Assembly: GCA_035547915.1 (NCBI GenBank)
Contig: DASZTS010000128.1
Span: forward strand, 1 to 29,041
Origin: DASSFG01 sp035547915
Lineage (GTDB): Bacteria; Planctomycetota; Planctomycetia; Pirellulales; JAICIG01
Reading direction: 5' to 3'
Length of the DNA stretch: 29,041 nt
How positions within the stretch are numbered: the first letter of the stretch is position 1; every line of letters starts with the position of its first letter. The translations under genes were made by a program, and so were the position numbers. Under the pieces are notes generated by a model, which was not told the origin of the DNA, did no database searches, and saw only the letters and a list, made by a program, of their open reading frames with translations. Positions 1 to 6,663 of this stretch are shown piece after piece.

Positions 1-1
1 C

Positions 2-676
2 ATCAACGAAGTGGCCAACCTCTGTGAGCGCATGGAAGCCGACATCAACGACGTCCGCCGTGGCATTGGGCACGACAGCCGGATCGGGTTCGCCTTTCTC
101 TTTCCGGGGGTCGGCTACGGCGGCAGTTGCTTTCCGAAAGATGTGCGGGCCTTGCAGGCGATGGCCCGCACGCACGGCATCGTGCCCCAATTGCTGACCG
201 CCGTCGACACCGTCAACGAGCAGCAGAAGAAGGTGCTGTTCCGGAAACTGGCGGCGCATTTCGACAACAATTTCGCAGGTCGAACGATCGCCATCTGGGG
301 TTTGGCCTTCAAGCCGCGCACCGACGACGTGCGCGAAGCACCGGCTCTCGTCCTGATCGACGAATTGCTCCCGCGCGGTGCGAAGCTGCGGGTGCACGAT
401 CCCGAAGCGATGGAGCACGTGCGATCCCGTTATGGCGAGCACCTTGTCTATTGCGACAGCAAATACGACGCTCTCAACGGCGCCGACGCGCTGGCGATCG
501 TGACCGAATGGAAGCAATTCGTGCATCCCGATTTCGACGAGATGCGGCGGCGGATGAAGTCGCCGGTCATCTTCGACGGACGAAACGTGTACGAGCCTTC
601 GCATATCCTGGCGGCTGGTTTCAGCTATTACTCGATCGGCCGAGCGACCGTGCGCCCGGGCGGTTCGACCAATTGA
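2..676 (+). CDS. UDP-glucose/GDP-mannose dehydrogenase family protein, C-terminal part (5' end outside window)
   Basis: This is the 3' half of a nucleotide-sugar dehydrogenase, probably UDP-glucose 6-dehydrogenase, which makes UDP-glucuronate for surface polysaccharides in two NAD-dependent steps. The reading frame is open from base 2, so the gene begins before the window; the GTG at 11 lies inside the conserved 'INEVANLCE' helix and is not a start. The central-domain motif GYGGSCFPKD is present and its catalytic cysteine codon is at 128-130. The C-terminal UDP-binding domain follows, with the 'WGLAFKPRTDDVREAPA' segment (about 295-345) and 'FDGRNVY' near 575-595, both typical of the family. 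About 224 residues are visible of a usual 430-460. The exact nucleotide sugar cannot be decided from this half. The stop is TGA at 674-676, and 61 bases separate it from the next gene. Confidence 0.93.
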   Translation: MNEVANLCERMEADINDVRRGIGHDSRIGFAFLFPGVGYGGSCFPKDVRALQAMARTHGIVPQLLTAVDTVNEQQKKVLFRKLAAHFDNNFAGRTIAIWGLAFKPRTDDVREAPALVLIDELLPRGAKLRVHDPEAMEHVRSRYGEHLVYCDSKYDALNGADALAIVTEWKQFVHPDFDEMRRRMKSPVIFDGRNVYEPSHILAAGFSYYSIGRATVRPGGSTN

Positions 677-737
677 GTGGCGGCGACCAGATTTTGAACG
701 GATTCCCGTTAGCCGAACGTCGCCCAGTAGCCGACCT

Positions 738-1040
738 ATGCAAGAAGATCCTGTCGTCCGCAGCGCGCGGCGCGAGATGCTCGCCGCCTCCATCGTTTGG
801 CTGCTGGCCATGTCGTACACCGTGGGATATTGCTACCTCTACGGCTACCGGCCCGATCCGGCGACCATTCGGCTCATCTATGGCGTGCCGGAATGGGTGT
901 TGTGGGGCATCGTCGCTCCCTGGACCGCATGTACGCTGATTTCCGGAATCTTCGCTTGGTGCATGTCCGACGCCGACCTGGGACGGGAGCCGATCGAGCC
1001 GTCGCAGCAGTCGGGTCAGGGGGAGGCCGCCGATGAATGA
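738..1040 (+). CDS. DUF997 (YhdT-like) small membrane subunit of a sodium:solute symporter
   Basis: This 100-residue protein has two hydrophobic helices (about residues 14-36 and 52-75) joined by a short loop with aromatic and proline residues, and a polar acidic tail. That matches the DUF997/YhdT family, small proteins encoded next to pantothenate-type sodium symporters (yhdT-panF in E. coli). The gene overlaps the symporter gene by 8 bases (1033-1040), so the two are almost certainly translated together. The Shine-Dalgarno sequence of the symporter (GGGGGAGG, 1019-1026) lies inside this gene. The role of the family is not well established; a stabilising or accessory subunit is an inference from genomic coupling. 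Only a weak ribosome-binding site precedes ATG 738. Confidence 0.8.
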   Translation: MQEDPVVRSARREMLAASIVWLLAMSYTVGYCYLYGYRPDPATIRLIYGVPEWVLWGIVAPWTACTLISGIFAWCMSDADLGREPIEPSQQSGQGEAADE

Positions 1041-2622
1041 GATGTCGGCCGGTGCGGGCACTCTCGTCGCGCTCTTGGTCTTCGTCGCGGCTTCGGTTTG
1101 GCTGGGCTCGGTCGCCCAGCGCATCGTGCAGCGTGGATCGTTCCTGCGCGGTTACTTTCTGGGCAATCGCGGCTTGGGCGCCTGGGCCCTGGCGCTCACC
1201 GCCACCGTGCAGAGCGGCGGCACCTTCATGGGCTTTCCGTCACTCGTTTATTCGCACGGCTGGTCGCTGGCGCTGTGGATCGCCAGCTACATGGTGGTGC
1301 CGATCACCGGATTTGCGTTCGTGGGCAAACGGCTGGCGCAACTGTCGCGCCGCACGGGTGCCATTACGATGCCCGATCTGTTCCGCGAACGGTTCGCGAG
1401 TCCCGCGCTCGGCCTGTCGACCTCGCTGCTCGTACTGTTCTTCCTCTGCTTCACGATGGTGGCCCAGTTCAAGGCCGGCGCGATCGTCATGAAGGTTGCC
1501 TGGCCCGGTTCGGGAGCGCTTACGCTCGATGAATCGGCCGTGAGCAAGCTCGACTATTACTACTACCTGGGACTGACGCTCTTCGCCCTCACCGTCGTCG
1601 GCTACACGGTGATCGGTGGCTTTTTGGCCGCCGTCTGGACCGATCTGTTTCAGAGTGTGATGATGTTCGTCGGCGTGCTGATCCTGCTGCCGCTCGTGGT
1701 CAACGCGGCCGGTGGACTGGAACATGCTTCGCGCGTTGCCGTCGAGCAGACCGGCCCTGACTTCCTCTCGCCGCGAGGCTACTCTGCCGACGGCCGAACG
1801 TTCCTGCCGGCGAGTCTGGCGGCGTCCTTCTTCTTCGTGTGGGTCTATGCGGGCATGGGGTCGCCGGCCGGCATCGTGCGCGTCATGGCCAGCAAGAGCA
1901 GTGAAACGATCCGCAAATCGATCGGCCTGCTGGCGGCCTACAATATGTTCATCTACCTGCCGTTGATCGTGATCTGTATTTGCGGCCGCGCCATCATCCC
2001 CAACCTGGCGCAGACCGACGAAATCATTCCGCGGCTGGCGCTACACACCACACGTCACCTGCCCGGCGGACCTCTGCTCGCGGGCTTGATTCTGACGGCC
2101 CCCTTCGGCGCGGTCATGGCCACCGTCAGCTCGTTCCTCGTCGTCATTGCATCGGGGTTGGTGCGCGATCTCTACCAGCGGTTTCTCCGGCCACAGGCTT
2201 CGATGACCGAGATCAAGCGGCTGACCTACGCGGCCATGATTCTCGTGGGCGCCGCGGCCTTCGCGGCCAACCTGCGGCCTGTGCAATACCTGCAAGCACT
2301 CGTGGTCTTCAGCGGCAGCGGCGCCGCCTCGGCCTTCATCGTGCCGGCCGCCATGGCCGCTTACTGGCGGCGATCGACGGCAGCCGGGACACTCGCGGCG
2401 ATGCTGGTGGGTGCGGCAACAACAGTCGCTCTGTATGTCGCCGGATTCTTAGGCGAGGATCCGATGATCGGGCAAGCCACGCTCTTTCGGCCGTACTACT
2501 TGCTGGGCCTCGATCCGATCGTTTGGGGACTGGCGGTATCGCTCTTCTGCGGCGTCGCCGTCAGCCTGCTCACGCCGCCGCCCCCGGCTCCCCTCGTGTC
2601 ACGGCTGTTCGACCAGGAGTAG
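1033..2622 (+). CDS. Sodium:solute symporter (SSS family, PanF-like)
   Basis: This 529-residue inner-membrane protein has about 13 hydrophobic segments and the SSS-family layout: an early GNRGLG loop after helix 1, the 'SGGTFMGFP' unwound-helix region about residues 60-70, and a small-residue-rich late helix containing 'SGSGAASAFIVPA'. The family moves a solute inward with sodium. PanF (pantothenate) is the nearest well-known member by general pattern and by its DUF997 partner, but the substrate cannot be read from the sequence. It is somewhat longer than PanF (about 480 residues). ATG 1033 has an excellent Shine-Dalgarno sequence 6 bases upstream and overlaps the stop of the DUF997 gene. Its 3' end converges on the E1 fusion gene with 31 bases between stops. 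Confidence 0.9.
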   Translation: MNEMSAGAGTLVALLVFVAASVWLGSVAQRIVQRGSFLRGYFLGNRGLGAWALALTATVQSGGTFMGFPSLVYSHGWSLALWIASYMVVPITGFAFVGKRLAQLSRRTGAITMPDLFRERFASPALGLSTSLLVLFFLCFTMVAQFKAGAIVMKVAWPGSGALTLDESAVSKLDYYYYLGLTLFALTVVGYTVIGGFLAAVWTDLFQSVMMFVGVLILLPLVVNAAGGLEHASRVAVEQTGPDFLSPRGYSADGRTFLPASLAASFFFVWVYAGMGSPAGIVRVMASKSSETIRKSIGLLAAYNMFIYLPLIVICICGRAIIPNLAQTDEIIPRLALHTTRHLPGGPLLAGLILTAPFGAVMATVSSFLVVIASGLVRDLYQRFLRPQASMTEIKRLTYAAMILVGAAAFAANLRPVQYLQALVVFSGSGAASAFIVPAAMAAYWRRSTAAGTLAAMLVGAATTVALYVAGFLGEDPMIGQATLFRPYYLLGLDPIVWGLAVSLFCGVAVSLLTPPPPAPLVSRLFDQE

Positions 2623-2653
2623 TGCGCACGCCGACAGGCGGCCAAAAGCGGGT

Positions 2654-4705
2654 CTACTCGTTCGCCAGTTCGACGATGGCGCGGTAGATGTCGTCGACTT
2701 GCGGCGTCACGGCGGCTTCCAGCGGAGGGCTGTAAGGCGTGGGCGCAAACGCGCCGTTCAACCGCTTGATCGGCGCGTCGAGTTCGTCAAATGCCGCATC
2801 GGCGATGTGCGCCGCGATCTCCGACGCCACGCTGCACGGTCCGTACTCTTCGTCGACGATGAGCAGCCGGCCCGTTTTGGCCACCGATGCCCGAATCGTC
2901 TCGTGATCGAGGGGCGATACCGTCCGCGGGTCGATGATCTCCACCGATGTGCCCTCGCGTTGCAATCGCTCGGCGGCGGCCAGCGCGCGGTGACGCATCA
3001 GCGCCAGCGCCACCACGGTGACGTCGCTGCCGGGGCGGACGACCGAGGCACGGCCGAACTCGATCTCGTACTGTTGCTCGGGCACGGGGCCTTTGACAGA
3101 CATCAGCTCGCGGTGCTCCAGAAACAGCACCGGATCGTACGAGCGCAGGGCCCGCAGAAACAGCCCCTTGGCATCGTAGGGCGTGGCGGGGACGATAACT
3201 CGCAAACCGGGTATGTGGCTGAATATCGAGTAGAAGCTGCTCGAGTGGTGCGTGGCCGCCGAATGGCCGACGCCGATGCAGCCACGCAGCAGGATGGGCA
3301 TCCGCACACGGCCGCTGCTCATGTATTGCATCTTGGCGATCTGATTGACCAGCTCACCGAACGAGTCGTTGATGAAGTCGATGAACATGAAGTCGATCAC
3401 GGGACGCGTGCCGGTCATGGCGGCCCCGCATCCCAGACCGACGAAACCTCGCTCGCAGATGGGCGTATCACACAACCGATCGGCGCCGAACCGTTCGTAG
3501 AGGCCCTCGGTCGTGCGAAAATTCCCACCCCGGCGGCCAATCCCTTCGCCCATCACGAAGATCCGGGGGTTGCGGTTCATCTCCGATTCGAGCGCCTCGC
3601 GCGTGGCGGCGACGAAGTTCGTCTCGCGGTCGCCCGGCGACGGTGGGGCGGCGGCAGTTTCGGGGTCATCGCACTGTTCGCAATAGACGTAGCGCGTGGC
3701 ACTCGCCGCCGTAGGCCAGGGTGCCTGTTCCGCCTCGACCAGCGCCGCGTCAACCAGTTTCTCAACCTCCTGATCGAGGGCGGCAAAGTCGCGCCGCGCG
3801 GCTTCGCCGTCGGAACCGCCGCGTTCGTCGCGCAGACGTCGGATCGGGCAGCGCGTCTTCCACTGCTCGACTTCGTCGCGCGTGCGATATGTGAAATCGC
3901 CCATCCCTTCGGCGTGCGGTCGCGTGCGGTAGGTCTTGCACTCCAGCAACGTCGGGCCGCCGCCCGAGCGAGCGCGAGCGATGGCCTCTTCCGCCACACT
4001 GTAGACCGACAATACGTCGTTGCCGTCGACCTCGAAACCGGGCATGCCGTAGTTGGCCGCGCGGCGTCCCACGTCGGGTATGCCGCTGGAATACTCGAAG
4101 GGGACTTCGGTGGCGTACTGGTTGTTCTCGCACACGAAGAGCACCGGCAGTTGCCAGATGCTCGCCATGTTGAGCCCCTCGTGGAAGGCACCGTTGTTGA
4201 CGGCGCCGTCGCCGAAGAAGGCGACCGCCACCCGATCGCTCTTGAGGAGCTTGAAGCTGTAACCCGCTCCCGCCGCTTGCAAGATACAGGGGCCCACGAT
4301 TCCGCTGGTGCCCATCAGCCCGATCTCGGGGGCGAACAGGTGCATGCTGCCGCCGCGGCCGCGCGAGCAGCCCAGCTCGCGTCCAAACAACTCGGCAATC
4401 AACTCCCGCGGTGGTAGCCCTTTCGCCAGGGCGTGTCCGTGACCGCGGTGCGTGCTGAAAAGCACGTCGCTTTCGCGCAAGTGTGCGCACACGCCGGCGG
4501 CGATCGCCTCCTGTCCCACGTAGGTATGGCAAGCGCCGTGAATCAGGCCCCGTTGGTGACAGCGCGCGAGCTGTTCCTCAGTGCGCCGAATGATCTGCAT
4601 GGTCCGATAAAGCGACTGGACCACGCTGTCGCTCACGGCACGTCGCGGATGCCCGCTGGCTTGCGCGAGGGAGTTTTGTTCCGGGGCGAGATTGCTCTTG
4701 GCCAT
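2654..4705 (-). CDS. Fused E1 alpha/beta subunit of a thiamine-diphosphate 2-oxoacid dehydrogenase
   Basis: The 683-residue protein joins two normally separate polypeptides. Residues 25-335 resemble E1 alpha: HRGHGHA at 86-92, GRGGSMH at 116-122, and the thiamine diphosphate/magnesium motif from GDG (165-167) to NN (194-195). A low-conservation linker (335-360, with a CEQC) leads to an E1 beta half: GEGIG at 386-390, the GHSAATHHSS region at 490-499 with the expected histidines, and the usual 'VDEEYGPCSVASEI' C-terminal transketolase fold. Such E1 enzymes decarboxylate a 2-oxoacid (pyruvate, branched-chain oxoacid or acetoin-type) and hand the acyl group to a lipoyl E2. No E2 or E3 gene lies in this window. 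The frame stays open upstream into antisense SDR sequence, so ATG 4705, where family similarity begins, was chosen. It lies 86 bases downstream of the SDR gene, probably in the same transcript. Confidence 0.9.
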   Translation of the reverse strand: MAKSNLAPEQNSLAQASGHPRRAVSDSVVQSLYRTMQIIRRTEEQLARCHQRGLIHGACHTYVGQEAIAAGVCAHLRESDVLFSTHRGHGHALAKGLPPRELIAELFGRELGCSRGRGGSMHLFAPEIGLMGTSGIVGPCILQAAGAGYSFKLLKSDRVAVAFFGDGAVNNGAFHEGLNMASIWQLPVLFVCENNQYATEVPFEYSSGIPDVGRRAANYGMPGFEVDGNDVLSVYSVAEEAIARARSGGGPTLLECKTYRTRPHAEGMGDFTYRTRDEVEQWKTRCPIRRLRDERGGSDGEAARRDFAALDQEVEKLVDAALVEAEQAPWPTAASATRYVYCEQCDDPETAAAPPSPGDRETNFVAATREALESEMNRNPRIFVMGEGIGRRGGNFRTTEGLYERFGADRLCDTPICERGFVGLGCGAAMTGTRPVIDFMFIDFINDSFGELVNQIAKMQYMSSGRVRMPILLRGCIGVGHSAATHHSSSFYSIFSHIPGLRVIVPATPYDAKGLFLRALRSYDPVLFLEHRELMSVKGPVPEQQYEIEFGRASVVRPGSDVTVVALALMRHRALAAAERLQREGTSVEIIDPRTVSPLDHETIRASVAKTGRLLIVDEEYGPCSVASEIAAHIADAAFDELDAPIKRLNGAFAPTPYSPPLEAAVTPQVDDIYRAIVELANE

Positions 4706-4791
4706 AGGCGTTCTTCGAATGGGGTATACCGACCGGCCGACGATCGTCGTCGATGATAGCGTGGCCGGCCGAGCGCGTCGGACGGATCGTC

Positions 4792-5595
4792 CTATTTTTC
4801 CTTGGGCCGCACCGAGCCGCCACCGTTCAGCGCGAGATTGCCGCCATCCATGGGTATCAGAGCGCCGGTGATCCAACTCGACGCGTCGGAGGCCAACAAC
4901 ACCGAGAGGCCACGAATGTCGTCGGGATGGCCAAAGCGGCCGGCGGGGATGCCCCGCAAGAACGTCTGGCGCAACGCCGGATCGGCTTGCATGCGATCCT
5001 CGAGACCCGCGTTCAATACCTGGGCGGGCAAGATCGCGTTGACGCGCACGCCGCTCGACGCCCACTCCGTGCTCAGCTCGCGCGTCATCTGAACAACGGC
5101 CCCCATCGCCATACTGTAGGCGATGTGCCCGCGTCCCAGGGCCGTGATGCTCGCCAACGATCCGATATTGACGATACTCCCTTTCCCGCGAGCCAGCATG
5201 CGCCGCCCGGCTTCTTGGCACATGCAGAAGCGGCCCACGACCAAGTTCTGTAAGACGGTCTTGAGCCCGTCGATCGGCAGCTCTTCGGGCTTGGCCAGAA
5301 TGGCATCGCCCGCCACGTTACCGAGGAAATCGATCCGCCCGAAGTCGCGATCGAGCTGGGCGAACATCGCGCGGATCGGCTCGGGCTGCGAGACATCGCA
5401 GCAGACAGGCACCGCGCGGCGGCCAAGGCGGCCGATCTCCTCGGCGGTTCCCTCCATACCTTCGCGGTTGCGGTCGGCCAGCATCAAATCGGCGCCATGC
5501 TCGGCCAGGGCGAGCGACATGGCCCGGCCCATCCCGCTGGCCGCGCCAGAAACTAGGGCTACGCGACCCGTCAGATCGAAGTACGCGGTCGTCAT
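4792..5595 (-). CDS. SDR family oxidoreductase with altered active site (YxxxM)
   Basis: This 267-residue classical short-chain dehydrogenase has the dinucleotide motif SGAASGMG (16-23), an acidic D41 after beta-2 (favouring NAD over NADP), NVAG (93-96), N117, catalytic-type S146 and Y160, and the C-terminal ITGALIPMDGG. The lysine four residues after the tyrosine is Met164 (codon ATG instead of AAG). That lysine normally lowers the tyrosine pKa and holds the nicotinamide ribose, so activity may be impaired or changed. Length and all other motifs are intact, so this is not a general decay pattern. The ATG at 5595 has no clear Shine-Dalgarno sequence. The gene leads the minus-strand unit with the E1 fusion and is divergent from the GntR gene. 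The substrate is unknown; a hydroxyacid or acyl alcohol feeding the E1 enzyme is a guess from context. Confidence 0.9.
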   Translation of the reverse strand: MTTAYFDLTGRVALVSGAASGMGRAMSLALAEHGADLMLADRNREGMEGTAEEIGRLGRRAVPVCCDVSQPEPIRAMFAQLDRDFGRIDFLGNVAGDAILAKPEELPIDGLKTVLQNLVVGRFCMCQEAGRRMLARGKGSIVNIGSLASITALGRGHIAYSMAMGAVVQMTRELSTEWASSGVRVNAILPAQVLNAGLEDRMQADPALRQTFLRGIPAGRFGHPDDIRGLSVLLASDASSWITGALIPMDGGNLALNGGGSVRPKEK

Positions 5596-5892
5596 CGTGG
5601 CATGCCGTTTCTTTTAAGGAACCTATCCGAGAATCGGTATCGCGATATCGCCCGTCGTGCGATCAGCCGTTTGCTCTACCATCGTGTTCGCGCTGAAGGG
5701 CGGCGGCTCGACCGAAAAGATAGTGCGGCATGCGCTCGATTGCAACCAGCTTCTTCGCCGCCAGGGTAGTACCATCTTCATGCGCCAACCGGACACTCGG
5801 TCCACTACGTTGCGGACGACCCAACTTGTATGATATGTTATACGCCGTCCCGCCGATAATCTCCTGGAATTGCGCAATTACGAGGCGTGCCG
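5596..5892. other. Divergent intergenic region between SDR and GntR genes
   Basis: This 297-base gap separates divergent genes and should hold promoters for both. It contains the 16-bp imperfect palindrome at 5828-5843 and, closer to the SDR start, two overlapping perfect 10-bp palindromes, TATCGCGATA (5638-5647) and GCGATATCGC (5642-5651). Two minus-strand frames are open through about 5663-5880 and look mildly protein-like on either side of a TTTT run (see findings), but neither has a convincing start, so no gene is called. It is locally more AT-rich than the flanking genes. Confidence 0.6.
5828..5843. promoter_or_regulatory. Candidate operator for the GntR regulator
   Basis: GTATGATATGTTATAC is an imperfect inverted repeat in which 12 of 16 positions are symmetric, with GTAT and ATAC outer half-sites. 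It lies 50 bases upstream of the GntR start in the divergent gap. GntR-family dimers bind short dyads with GT...AC ends, so autoregulation and control of the divergent SDR/E1 unit are plausible. The AT-rich core could also be part of a promoter -10 region, which would fit repression by occlusion. Confidence 0.4.
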
Positions 5893-6663
5893 ATGGCTGG
5901 CTTGAAGGAACGTTCCCGGCAGTCTTCCAGCGACCGCTACCGATCGCGGCGACTGACACCCGTCGATCGCCCCGACATGGTGTCGGAGGTGCTGCGACAA
6001 CTCAGCGACCAGATCATGAGCGGCGTGTTTGGTCCGGGCGGTGCACTACCGCCCGAGGGTGCTTTGGCCGAGACGTTCGGTGTATCGCGCACCGTCGTGC
6101 GCGAGGCGATGCGCACCTTGCGGGCGCAGGGGTTGGTCGAAGTGTCGCAAGGCAAACTGCCGCGGGTCAAGCCGGCCGACCCGGAAGCAGCGACTGCCAG
6201 CCTGGCATTATTGTTACGGCGTAGTGCGGGGACATTGTTGGATCTGGTCGAGGCCCGTCGGCCGCTGGAAAGTGAGATCGCGCTCCTGGCCGCCGAGCGG
6301 GCCACGCCGGAGGATTGCGACCGGTTGTCCGCGGCCATCGATCACCTTGTGGCCGCACGCACCCTCGACGACCGAGTCGAAGCGGACGTACAGTTTCATC
6401 GCACGCTCGGCGAAGCCACGGGCAATCCGGTGTTCTGCCTGATGCTGGAGACAATCGCGGGGTTGCTGCGTGAATCACGGCGGCAGACCCTTGCGCAATC
6501 GGGGACCGAGATCGCCGCGCAAGGACACCGCGCCGTGCTCGACGCCGTCCGCCGCGGCGAAGGGGCCGCCGCGAAAGCCGCCATGCTCGAGCACCTCAAC
6601 CTGGCTGAGCGCGATCTGCGGGCCGCCGACGACAAAGCCTCGCCGCGCACGAGGAGGACGTGA
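5893..6663 (+). CDS. FadR-subfamily GntR transcriptional regulator (wHTH + FCD)
   Basis: This 256-residue regulator has an N-terminal GntR winged helix-turn-helix (about residues 28-95, with LPPEGALAETFGVSRTVVREAM as the recognition region) and a C-terminal all-helical FCD ligand domain (about 115-240). The FCD metal-site residues are present: D165, H169, H212 and H234. Such proteins bind small carboxylates or similar metabolites, usually as repressors. ATG 5893 was chosen because GAGG at 5882-5885 sits 7 bases upstream; the in-frame GTG at 5887 is too close to it. The stop overlaps the next start (TGATG, 6661-6665), so this regulator is coupled to the DUF1549/DUF1553 gene while also standing divergent from the SDR/E1 unit. 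It could therefore control both. Confidence 0.92.
   Translation: MAGLKERSRQSSSDRYRSRRLTPVDRPDMVSEVLRQLSDQIMSGVFGPGGALPPEGALAETFGVSRTVVREAMRTLRAQGLVEVSQGKLPRVKPADPEAATASLALLLRRSAGTLLDLVEARRPLESEIALLAAERATPEDCDRLSAAIDHLVAARTLDDRVEADVQFHRTLGEATGNPVFCLMLETIAGLLRESRRQTLAQSGTEIAAQGHRAVLDAVRRGEGAAAKAAMLEHLNLAERDLRAADDKASPRTRRT

Noticed and set aside
2699..4417. 572-codon plus-strand open frame opposite the E1 fusion
   Set aside because: Antisense shadow; composition (Arg, His, Ala) is atypical and the minus strand carries the thiamine-diphosphate enzyme.
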